Positions 34,101 to 44,383 of a stretch of 64,000 nt of DNA are shown piece by piece. Made by a program: the position numbers and the translations under genes. Position 1 is the first letter of the stretch. Each line of letters opens with the position of its first letter. The DNA is from Symbiodinium natans (taxonomy: Eukaryota; Sar; Dinophyceae; Suessiales; Symbiodiniaceae). The notes below the pieces were generated by a model that worked only from the letters and a program-made list of their open reading frames with translations, was not told the DNA's origin and did not search any database. The stretch covers positions 310,462-374,461 of the forward strand of contig CAJNDS010002301.1 of assembly GCA_905221605.1 (NCBI GenBank), read 5' to 3'.

Positions 34101-35140
34101 GATCTCTGCTACTACGGCCACTTGCTCACAGGCAAGCTGCCATGACGCACGCGCTGAAAAGGCTCCAGCTACAGCTGTGTGCACTTGGATGCTTGACTGG
34201 ACTCTCATCCATGCCAGTTGCTCAAGCACTCCGAGGGCCTGAGGCCAAGTCTGTGCCGAAGCACCCGAAGCACAGGCTCGTGCTTGAAGCGAGGCTGCGT
34301 CGTTGATGTCTTTCTCACTGGATTCGATCCTCAGTAAGGACCTTGCCAGCTGCCAGTTGCTTCCAGACAGTGCTGCGTGCCGTGCAGCCGCGTCAGCCTC
34401 TACTCGCATGCTGCTCATCAGGTGTAGGGTATTGCCCGCTTTCTGCCAGAGGGCCATGTTGGTGAGTGAGCTCAGAACTATTGTGAATTCTTTTGCTGTT
34501 TGCAACCAACCAGAAGCTCGCAGCAAATCGATCGCCCGCAATGCTTCCTGTCATGAGCGCAAGAACGGCTTTCGGCTGTCGAAAAACTTGCCAGCCATCA
34601 TGTTTTCATCGCCAGCTACTTCTGCATCCAAGTCGCGTGATCCGTGCCTGTTGGAGCTTGCCGCTTCCCTCATGAAGCAGTGAGCTGACCAAACGACATC
34701 AAAACGCGCTGCAGGCAGCATTTCCTGACAGCACAAAGTAAGCGCGCGTCGTCGGAGGATGAGCCTGAGCAGCTCGGCCTTTCTCGCAGGTCTCGGCGCC
34801 ATGGGGCCATCGCGTCGTGCGACAGGACTGGTCATGTGTGAGGGGGCTCTGTACAAGGCCGTGAATTCCCCCAAGAGCCTCAGGGCATCGCAGCAGCGAA
34901 GCAGGAAGCAATAGCAAAGTTTCGTCGCATGTCACATGTCTGACGGAAAAACTGCTGAACCAGCTCAAGGCAGGCTCACCTGGTGAAGCTCCCTTAGCTC
35001 CTCCACCAGCAGCTTGAAGAGTGGCCGCTCTGCTGGGACCCTGCGAAGTTCTGAATTCCAAATCTCATGAGGTCTCAACGTTCTCACACTTTCTGGCGGA
35101 AGGATGCTTCTCAGGCGCAGGCTGTTGGATACAACGGAAC
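31130..35140 (-). CDS. Second PPR protein, many exons
   Basis: PPR-type helices recur on the minus strand. Blocks, 5' to 3': about 35140-34980 (contains LRPHEIWNSELRRVPAE and ends at a GTGAGC donor); about 34900-34590 (CDALRLLGEFTALYRAPSH); 34538 to about 33830 (long run with FTIVLSSLTNMALWQKAGNT, VHTAVAGAFSARASWQLACE and FFTAVAGTCSKAGQWLHTLQ); 33437 to about 33325 (PDAMAYNSLLAAFDRSCKWE, which lacks an ATG and is easily missed); 33060-32935 (EATGAALDACSQAGVWDWA); 32720-32470 (TLIYAMAISACEFSFRWSHA, MATFNALTDCLGKSACW); 32340-32170 (ALFAAARACGSRGQRQWEMA). Blocks near 31480 (TSYNRVLAYYWTSQ) and 31270 (LLTVVISACSHASMF) may be its last exons. Probable organelle RNA-binding protein. Exact junctions were not fixed, and frames at 35970-35670 may be further 5' exons. 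Confidence 0.72.
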
Positions 35141-35974
35141 GACACCTCACTCTGCATGTCATGCACAAGGCCCCCCATACGAAGCATGTCATCCGTGGCT
35201 CCCCTTGTGATCTTCCGTGTTCTTTAGAGCGTTGCTCACCCCACGTCTGTGATCCTAAGGTCAACCGTCCCCGCGACTTCACTACACGAAACAGCTGAAA
35301 ACAACACACCAGCTCCCTCACTCCCACGTGCATGCCCGCGACAACCCACGGCGCTGACTTAGGCTGACTTGGGCTAACTTGTTGCCCTGATTTTCATGCG
35401 ACAGGGGCCCCGGCGTCTGTCATCGCCTGTGAGATGGACGGCGGGAAGTGGGCTGTTGAATCCAGCATCTGCGACACCTGCACCATGCAGACGCCGCCGA
35501 CATGCTTGGCATCAGGCACTAAGCAGACATGTGGTACACGTTAAGAACTGCCGGGGCATCCGCGATAGCATGGCATGTTGCAGCATTTGGCCTTAGTTTT
35601 GCTCCCGCGGATGTGGTCCACCAAGTAGCTGAACCTCCATTCAGCACAGTGTCAGGGTGCCAGGTTCACAGCACGAGTCTGCAAAAAAAAACCATCTTTT
35701 TCATGCTCGAATGCGTCCCTCGCCAGGTCAGCTGGCAGGGAAGAAGCTTATCCGAGGCACCCTGTGCCAAGGCACTCAGAAATTCTCCCCTTGCTGAAGC
35801 CACATCCAGGCACTGACACGCAGGTTTCTTGGGTTGCAGTTCAGGTGGCCTCGTTTTGATGGACAAAAGCACTGAACCGCATGCTGCTCGTGGATGCCTA
35901 TCCGAGTCTGTCCGCGTGGCTGAACTTTCTGCAGGGGCTCGGACTGAGGACTGTGCCCAAACAGTCACACTCTG

Positions 35975-37477
35975 TCACGCTATAAGCTTCTGGATGGAGA
36001 TGATCGATGCCAGCCCGCCACAGAGAACACCGAAGACCAGGATGGTAGACCATGAGATTGCGATGCGGACGCGGCTCACGCAGATGCCTCTCGATCGGCT
36101 CTCAGCTAGCAGTGCTAAGTGCGGCAGGATGTAAATGCAAACGGAGTTGCCCACGGCCCCAGCAGCTGCCAGGAAATCGGCGAATCGTGGAACCACCAAG
36201 GCCACAGCAGCTATGGACAGCACCGTCGCGCTTCTCCAAGCCCTTTTCCAAACATGGCTGTGGCAGGGATGGAGTACCTCCCAGTTTCGGAACAAGACAA
36301 AAAGACCGGTAGGGAACGTGAACAAGAGTTGTGCGACGTAGCAGAGCACCGCAACTCGGTTGATGGCTGTCAAGTCAAACCCCTTCGACATTGTGACTTC
36401 CTGCGCAACCTCACCATGCGTGATGTACGAATACAGGAAATCCCCGCACACGGCCAGAACCAGGTAGTTTGCGGAAAAAAACGCCACGGAGAGGAAGATC
36501 GAGGAGCGGAAGAGCTCGGGCTTCTGCATCGAAGCAGCCACACTCGGTGAAATAACAACCAAACCTTCGTTGCAAAAGACCGCTAGCCCCATGGCCACAG
36601 GAAAGGTGCCCATCCGCATGAACGGCTCGGAGGCCACGTAGTCCGGCAACTCGTGCATGTGAGGGGCAACGTGGACAGCAACAAGAACCACAAACAGTTG
36701 ACCTGCAAGCAGGCCCAATTGCGATAGGCGCTCCAGAACGGCTACCTCATCCACCCATGCGGAAAGCGCGACTGGCCCGACTACGATTAGGATCCAGTCC
36801 GCACTGGACATGTGGAGCGGCAGGAAGCGCGATAGGTTGTCTCCGATGAACTTCAGCCACGCGACTGCAGAGCCCCAGTTCGCTACGATCAAGGACAGCA
36901 CGGTGAGGTTTTCACCTGACAGAGGTTGCGGGCGGTGGCTGAATGGCGACAAGTTGCAGCCTAGCCACGTTCCTGACCCAAACCCTGAACCCAGCCAAAA
37001 CCATCAATGCAAAATTGATTAGTGCAGCTGACAGAGCATCGGCAAATGGTATATTCGACTAACATGAAAACCACATTCTTCATGGGAACTATGGCGAAAC
37101 ATGCGGATTCTTCTTTGCTGCCGACTCCAACGATACCATGCAGACCCTCAAGATCCCTCAAGGCAGCCTGCACGGCCCAAGGACCTTCCAATGACCAGCA
37201 CATAGGATGCCTCACGCACCGTCGGGTCATAGCATTTCTGCAGTTGCTGTAGAACTGCTGCAGCATCAACGGCCAAGAGCATGCTGAGAAGGAAGAATAG
37301 GATCCCGGATGCAAGGCCTGCGGAATGAAGATAGAAAGGCATCGCGATCATGCCGATGCCCCAGTTGACTTTGGTGAGCACAAGTGCAGCCCCGACGACG
37401 CCCAGGCCATGGTCCCGATGGCTTGCGCATTCCGTGCCTTCCAGAATTAAAGGAGACTCGTTGCTGGCCGGATTCAT
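35975..37477 (-). CDS. AAAP-family (SLC32/36/38-type) amino acid transporter, first copy
   Basis: Members of this family move amino acids across plasma, vacuolar or lysosomal membranes, usually coupled to protons or sodium. Exon 1 (ATG 37477 to 37174) encodes the N-terminus and first membrane spans with GAALVLTKVNWGIGMIAMPF, a variant of the family's GxG-type first helix. Exon 2 (36915-35975) encodes the remaining hydrophobic helices, including VANWGSAVAWLKFIGDNL, FPVAMGLAVFCNEGLVVI and FPTGLFVLFRNWEVL. The 258-bp intron is GT-AG in phase 1, and the join regenerates an Arg codon between SLG and ENLTVLS. Predicted length is about 414 residues, normal for the family. It lies just beyond the cysteine-rich membrane gene and the kinase's C-lobe. 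Substrate cannot be told from sequence. Confidence 0.9.
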
Positions 37478-37817
37478 GACTCAGAGCCGAACTTCAGGGG
37501 CCGGGTGCGACAGTCTCACCCCTCTCCAGCGAGCTAACATGCACAGGTGATTCGATCTAGACTGGGGGTGATTTGGGAATCTTGTTTGGGGATGGTGCTT
37601 CTACTACTTCTGTCCACTAAGCTAAGGCATCGACTGGAGTTCTCTTAGGGGCTTAGGGGTTCGGGGAGATTCAGAGGAGCTCCGCAACCTAGTGTTTAAG
37701 ACGAACTTTTTACACACTGCGTCATTGCGCAACAAGATTCGAGAAGGCATATGTGCATGTTCACGCACTCCAGCCAGTGACGCAGACGTGAAGAGCGGGA
37801 GCTATCCGGTAGATAGC

Positions 37818-38648
37818 CTAAGGCCTTCTGTGGCCATAGTGGCCATAGACGCCGGCTTGTCTAGGCATTGACTTGGGCATTGACTTGGCGTCGATCACTG
37901 CTCTTGTCGGATGCTCTGGAAGTCGCTCCAAATCCTCCGTCTGACCTCTGGACAAACTTTTCTTGTAAGAGTCCGCTGAGCCAGTTAGAGCTGCGCAGCC
38001 CACCGCGAGCACACCAAAGCAGAACAGCAGAAACGCCACAAATCCTATGATTCCAAACACCTTGATGTAGTCAGTTGCCTCCTCTGTCTGCACTCCTGGT
38101 CCACAAGCACGAGCCACGCGCTCCCCAGCTACCATTGTGGCAGCCTCAGGAAAGGACCTGGAGCACTCATCAGAATAGCCATACCAACAGCCGTCCTGTG
38201 TGCTATGTTCCCAAATTGAACAGGCAGAATCGGCATAGCAAGCGTCCCTGCATTGCAGAACTTCTGTTTTGTAGGTGCCGATGGCATTTTTTGCCCTGAC
38301 GTCGGCTTGCTTCATGCCAATCCCACGGCACCACCGCCCTTTTTCCAAACGGATGGTCTCTGAGACGGTGCCATGGGAGATACGCTGGCCGGCTAAGACA
38401 AGAAAGTCATCAAAGCGTTCGCTTTGGCATTCCAGGCCACGGCCAGTGTAGCATTGTCCAAGCCTTGCGCCGGAGTTTTCTCGCGTGTTGCCCCACTGCC
38501 AAACCTCGCAGTCGGCATCGTCACAGCAAATGCCTCGGCATTCTTCTTGGGTAAATTGTGTACTCTGTAGCTGCAATCCCAGACAGAGGCCTTCCCAGCC
38601 GTTGGCCACATCTTGGATCACTTGGCATCTCCCACACGGAATGGACAT
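37818..38648 (-). CDS. Cysteine-rich single-span membrane protein (two PAN/apple-like repeats)
   Basis: A 276-residue, intronless frame from ATG 38648. Two similar cysteine-rich units follow each other: one with CRGICCDDADCEVWQW and a later CYTGRGLEC (about residues 38-75), and one with CRDACYADSACSIWEH and CWYGYSDEC (about 131-165). The pattern, Cys pairs around a Trp then Cys-Tyr-Gly, resembles PAN/apple or WSC-like extracellular modules. A single membrane segment follows (about 193-217, FGIIGFVAFLLFCFGVLAVG), then a short Ser/Pro/Arg-rich cytoplasmic tail. No signal peptide is obvious at the chosen start, so either the protein is inserted by its membrane segment or an upstream exon supplies one. 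Likely a surface protein binding carbohydrate or protein; this is inferred only from domain style. Confidence 0.68.
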   Translation of the reverse strand: MSIPCGRCQVIQDVANGWEGLCLGLQLQSTQFTQEECRGICCDDADCEVWQWGNTRENSGARLGQCYTGRGLECQSERFDDFLVLAGQRISHGTVSETIRLEKGRWCRGIGMKQADVRAKNAIGTYKTEVLQCRDACYADSACSIWEHSTQDGCWYGYSDECSRSFPEAATMVAGERVARACGPGVQTEEATDYIKVFGIIGFVAFLLFCFGVLAVGCAALTGSADSYKKSLSRGQTEDLERLPEHPTRAVIDAKSMPKSMPRQAGVYGHYGHRRP

Positions 38649-38897
38649 GGCGACAGGGTAGCAAGGTTACGGAACGGACAGAGCCCTTGATCAACCAGAT
38701 GCAATCGGACGTCAAACAATGGGGGGGGCAAGCACATGATACAAGGATGGGACTGGTTATTGAACTCGGGCCCCTGAATCGGGAGTCCTTATGTTTCAAT
38801 CTCGTCATAAACTCCCCATGACACTCGGACACTGAGCTCCCGGGCTCTCCGGGGCAGTTGGGCTTAGCAACTGCTGGCCTCACATCGGAGGCCCTTT

Positions 38898-41800
38898 TTA
38901 ATGGGCCCTATGTTTCTGACGGATGAAGGAAACCGCATGCTTGGAATCTGGCGGAGCACCAGTGAGCACTTCTAGAACCACCATCCCGAAGCTGTGCACC
39001 TCCAGTGGCATGGATCCTCCATGGCTTTCCAAAGTTCGGACAAGCGGATACCCTAGTTAGCCCTGCGTGTGACCTCGCTCCCTTCAGTGATGATGCCGGT
39101 CCGTATGTACCTGGCAGCAAACGGAGACCAATACCCTCGCTCCTGGACAACCGGCCAGCAAACGATGCAAGGCAAACTCTGGGCAAGCGTAGCCGACCGT
39201 GCCACTAGCCTTCGGTGCATGCAGCAGGCCCAACACAACTTGCATTCTGCAAACCACATCAAAGAGCTGTTGGCTCCCTTCCCCACAAAGCGTAGCAGCC
39301 AGAGCCTGTTGAACTTTGTGCTGGGCACCCGTTGACACCTTTCAATCATCCCCGGCGGCGATGCGTGAAGACGAGTCGACGCAGTACAAAAGCTAGGGAA
39401 CACACGCAAGAAAGCCCGAAGTCTGCCATTTTGGCCGTGCCTGTCAGCTCATGTGCTGCCCCTGGCCATAAGATAGATCGCAATAGGGCGCCAGCCGTTC
39501 TTGTCAAGGAGAATGTTTGGGCCCTTGATATCGCGGTGGAATGCCTTTGCAGGGATTTTCCTGGCAAGCACACAAGATACCGCCGACGCTGCTCAGTTGC
39601 GAACCCGTGGCGTCATGTTGTGCAGGTGAGACAACCCGCAAGCTGCATCCAGAACTGCACTCAGCCGTGCTCTCCAATCGAACCTGGCAGGCGCACTGAG
39701 AGTAAAGCCTAGACGATCGTACGGATCTCTTCCTTTTGCTGAGTTTTGCCCATCGTTTCGTGACTTGGCTCGCGCACGCGAGGACCCAAAACAGGCCACG
39801 CCGGGCGGCTCATTGTGATTCCTGCTTCTCTGTATCCGCCGGGTGACCTAACGCAAAACACAAAACCCTAACTGAAACCCAACATCCTCACTCTTGCGAT
39901 TTGTACAAGACATGTGTTGCTTTGCTGTGGCTGAGTGTCAAGCATCGCCGCCAGCCAAGTACTCGTAGATGAGACTTCTCCAGCCCCTGCCATGTTCTGC
40001 GTCGCAAACCGTTTATCGGATAAGGGCGGTTCGATTCTCTTCATTAAAACCCCGCCAACTAACTCCACGAAATGTTTGCGGTCAAAGTGAAACGAGGGGC
40101 CGTCTGCATGTGGGAGGAGCAACGCAGGACAGGATCATGTTTCTTCGCAATTCCATGCTCCATCACGGCTGTTAGCCGTGGGCAGGGAACAGAACACGAT
40201 GCCCAATCACTGCTCACTGACGAAACGAAGCAGACGCGAAAGTGCGAAAGTGTTCAAGCATGTTACATTGTTCATGCCGAAGTTGTTGGTCTATCCGCAG
40301 TAGCAGCAATTGTCGGCTGTTTGGCGCAGAGCTCAACATCCAACTAGGCCTCTTAAATGGCGGTGTCATCGGTGTCGTACGCAAGCGTTACGGCAGACGG
40401 CACAGGTTTCATCTGTACACGCCCTGTCTGCCAGGAAGTGAAACTGAAACCGAGCATAGTGAGGTGGGCACTCGCTGGAATGCAAGTGCACAAGACCGTG
40501 TGACATCGTGTGGCAAGTGACCTCTTATAGAGCCATCACCCATCTCGTTAGCATTAGCTAGCACATTGTGTTTGACAGCAGGGCCCAAACATATCAGTGC
40601 CAGCTGAGCACCAGACTCCACAAGCACGACTACTTGAGAGACATCAACGCAGGCACTATTCGACAAGGCTTTTTCCCATCACCTTGCTTCTCGCCAATGG
40701 CGATTGCATGACAGCTGCCGATTCACCTTGAGCGGCTCATGAGGAAGTGATGACGACCTCACCTAGTTGACAGAAGTCCACAGAAAATGAAGTCTCCACT
40801 CTGCTCAGATCTGTGTCCACTGAGCGGCTGGGGTAAGGCGAGCACTCAGAAACCGGTGGTGCTGGAGGCGGCTCATCTCCCGCGGGCATGTACGGGCTCC
40901 GGGCCGGCAAAGGGTGGCCGGGCCTCCACACAAAAAAAAAAAAAAAAAACAGATTGTCGAGAGCCACTGCTGCCTTGTGGAGGTCCCGTTTTTCCCTCCA
41001 AGTTCCCAGCGATGCGAATGGCTTGCCGCAACAAAGGCACACGTCCGCTCCTCTGGAGAAGCTGTGTTGGCAGTTGCGCTCACATCAGGGCCAGGCTGAA
41101 TGAGTTCTGCCCAAAGGAAATTCAGCTGCGATGCATGGGCGCATGACGCTCTCTTTTTTGTCGCTTTGCAACTCGATTAAAAGATTAAAGTTGCACCGTC
41201 AGTGCAAAGTGTGTGGTACACAGCATGATCTCACAGCTCCTGCCGAGTTGTTGGTAAGCGCAGGGCGGCGGTGTGCTGTACGAAGGCATACTCAGCATAG
41301 TCTGTTGAGGGCTTACCCCTGCTGGTGCAGTAGACTCCTAAATAGCTGCCGGTGTACCCATAGCTCAGCAAGTGGTCCGCGGCGGTCTCCGCCACCGAAG
41401 TGAAGTTGGCTCCATCGTCCAAGGAGTAGGCGAAGTGGTAGGCGTGGTTGCAGGACTCGATCTTGAACGTGATGCTGCCCTCGTAAGCAGGCAAATCATC
41501 CGCCTTAAGAGTGCGCTCTTCCTGGTCGCGACCCTTCAAAGTGACGCAGAGTCTGTGCTTACCTCCCACGAGCTGAACTACAAAATTAACGTAGTTGTCA
41601 TCCTTCTGGAAAACACTTGTGCCGGCCTCTACGCCGTCGGTAGTTGGCTTGAAAGCCATTTTGGCAAGAAATGTGAACTCACTCTGTCGCTGTCGCACTC
41701 CCATTAAGCTGCAAGAGACACGCTCCTCGATCACCTGCGGCTGGGAGTTCAGCCGCAAGCACCCAGGACTGAGCGCATACATTCCCTCCTTTGGAACCCG

Positions 41801-44351
41801 TCGAAAGTTCCACTCTGGGTGGAGGGAGGGGGACTCAAAGGTGTCACGAAACGTGTTGCAAGAATGAAGCTGCATGGACTTGAAGGGCAGCGCCGTCTGA
41901 CGCTCCACTCGGCCAGTGTCCGGCGCGCAAACGGGCCAGAGCCGTTCGCCCAAGGGGCCCAGGGAGTGCCATTCCATCTGCTCCCGTTCCCACCTTACAG
42001 GCACCAAGTGCGTCTCCCGGCCCATGTTCGAGCGCCTCTTGCCAGGCTGCCCTTCCTCTGCTCGAACCCCCAAGCAGACCATATACCATCGTCCATCTGG
42101 CAGTTGGAATAGGTCACCGTGCCCGGTACTGTGGACCCAGTTGTCATATGAAAGGTGGCGCGACGTCAGGATGGGGTTTCGATCATTCGGGTAGAACGGG
42201 CCAGTGACCTTGTCGCCTTGGCTCCAAGAATTCCACAGCATCACAGGATTACAGGCAAAGTCTGCCCAGCCAAAAGCGACCAAGAAACTTATTGCAATGA
42301 CCTCTGCGTGATTAACACCAGTTCCGCCTTCGGCAGCCATTAGATAGTAGGAGCCTTCGTGCTTGTACATGTGGGGCCCCTCCACAAAAACGCCACCATG
42401 GACGGCTCCACGCCATAGGTGATGCCGCTCACCGACCAACTTGAATGCTTTCAAGTCCAGTTCCTCGGTAAAGACAACCTGTTTGGGGCTGCTGCACTTC
42501 CAGAACCCTTGCGAGCACTTCACTCGAAACTTAGCACAGCACGTGGCAGTAGATTTCTCCTCAGCAAACAGACAGCTGAAATGGCCGCCGACACAAGTCT
42601 TGCAACAGTCAAGATCAACTCCCTTTTCGCCCCAAGGCTCCTTCACCCGGATAATTTGGCTTGTCGGGCGCCGCAGTACCGACGTACCAGGCCTTGCCGT
42701 CATCATCAAAGAAGATGTCAGGATCGATTCCTGGGGCCCCTTCGATGACGTGGGGATCGGACCAAGGGCCACGAATGTCGGAAGCTGTGATGATGAAGTT
42801 GGTGCAGGTTCCCTCGTCTGTTCCCGCGGGGCGGTACACACAGGTGGTGATGATGTAGAATGTCCCGTCCTTGTATCGGAGGGATGGTGCCTGAATGCCA
42901 TCCTCAGACTTCACATCAACGAGGTTGACTGATGAGCTCGCTTGCTCTTTCCTGTGCAGCCCATAGCCCACCCATTTCCAATTCACCAGATCCGTACTTT
43001 CGTGAATGGGCAAACCTGGAAAATACTCAAAGGAGGAATTGCAAATGTAGTACACGTCCCCGACCCTGCAAATGGACGGATCGGGGAAGCCACCGGGAAT
43101 AATGGGATTCAAGAAGTTCTCAGGATCTTCTAATTTCACAACCATGGCCAAAGGAGCATGCGAAAAGCAGCATGCAAGTATCTGAGCTGAAACGGCTACT
43201 GCTAAGGATAATGCAGGACAGGCGCGAGTGGCCTTCAGAGACCAGCACTCCTAGAGGCTCAGGACCAGGCGCAGCATCTGGGTGAATGATTCGAACTCAA
43301 TCTGCTTGATGCACATCTGGTAAGCGTGCCAATTCGCGTCCTGGCCACACAAGAAGTCTCACCAAGCTGGGCCCAACACTCGCAGCTCAACATGCCCTGA
43401 CATATGCCCATCTGGACCCCAAAACACTTATGCCAAGAGCGCTCTCCTCGGTGGCCTTCATCCACTCCAGGCCGGCCACGAAGTCTTCCTGGGCTCACGC
43501 AATGGCTCAGCTATTCTGTGTTCACATGGTGCAGTCCTCAGAGCCGCCGTAGAGGGCAAAGAACTGCGACATGTGCAGGTCCTGGGACGAGCGTTCTAAC
43601 AGACAAGCCACCGGGCTACGATGGGCGTCATGCTGCGTGCCGAGCTGCTATCAAGTTGGCCTGAGATCCAGGTTCACTTTTCGGCACCCTGCCTCCTACA
43701 CTGCCTACACATGGCAGCAAATGACAAAAAAGTCATTACTAAGTTGTGCCGAATCTCAAACTCCATATAAGCCGCTCTCTGCTCCTGGGTGTAGTCATCT
43801 GCAGTGCAAGAAGGCTGCACGAAACAAGATCGATACTTGACCTGACAGGGGGCCACGGCTTAGCATTTGATCGCTGCATCTTCCGGACAGTTTGCGGGCA
43901 TCCTGACACCTTTAAATCATCGCATTTCCATCACGAGTCTACAGTCTACAGGATTCATCAGGCTCCACCCTTCATGCCTCCGCTCTGGCTCTTATGAATA
44001 GACCGGTCGACTTCTTATGGAAATATAAGGGCTATAGTGCTCACTTCTCCCTTGACATGCTAAGTGAGTTCGTGAGACATTAGAAGAAAGGAAACGAATG
44101 AAGTGAGTGAACGCATGAACTTTAATTGCTGAAGAAATGAACAGCCGTGACTCCCTCTATGACTCAAGGAAACGAACTAGTTACAATCATTCACTCACGG
44201 CGGTTCCGCTCCCGCTCCCGCTGCCGCTCCCGCTGCCACTGCCGCTTCCGCTGCTGCTTCCGCTTCCGCTGCCGCTTCCGCTTCCGCTGCCGCTTCCGCT
44301 TCCGCTTCCGCTTCCTCCTCCTCCTCCTCCTCCTCCTCCTCCTCCTCCTCC

Positions 44352-44383
<32 letters not shown>

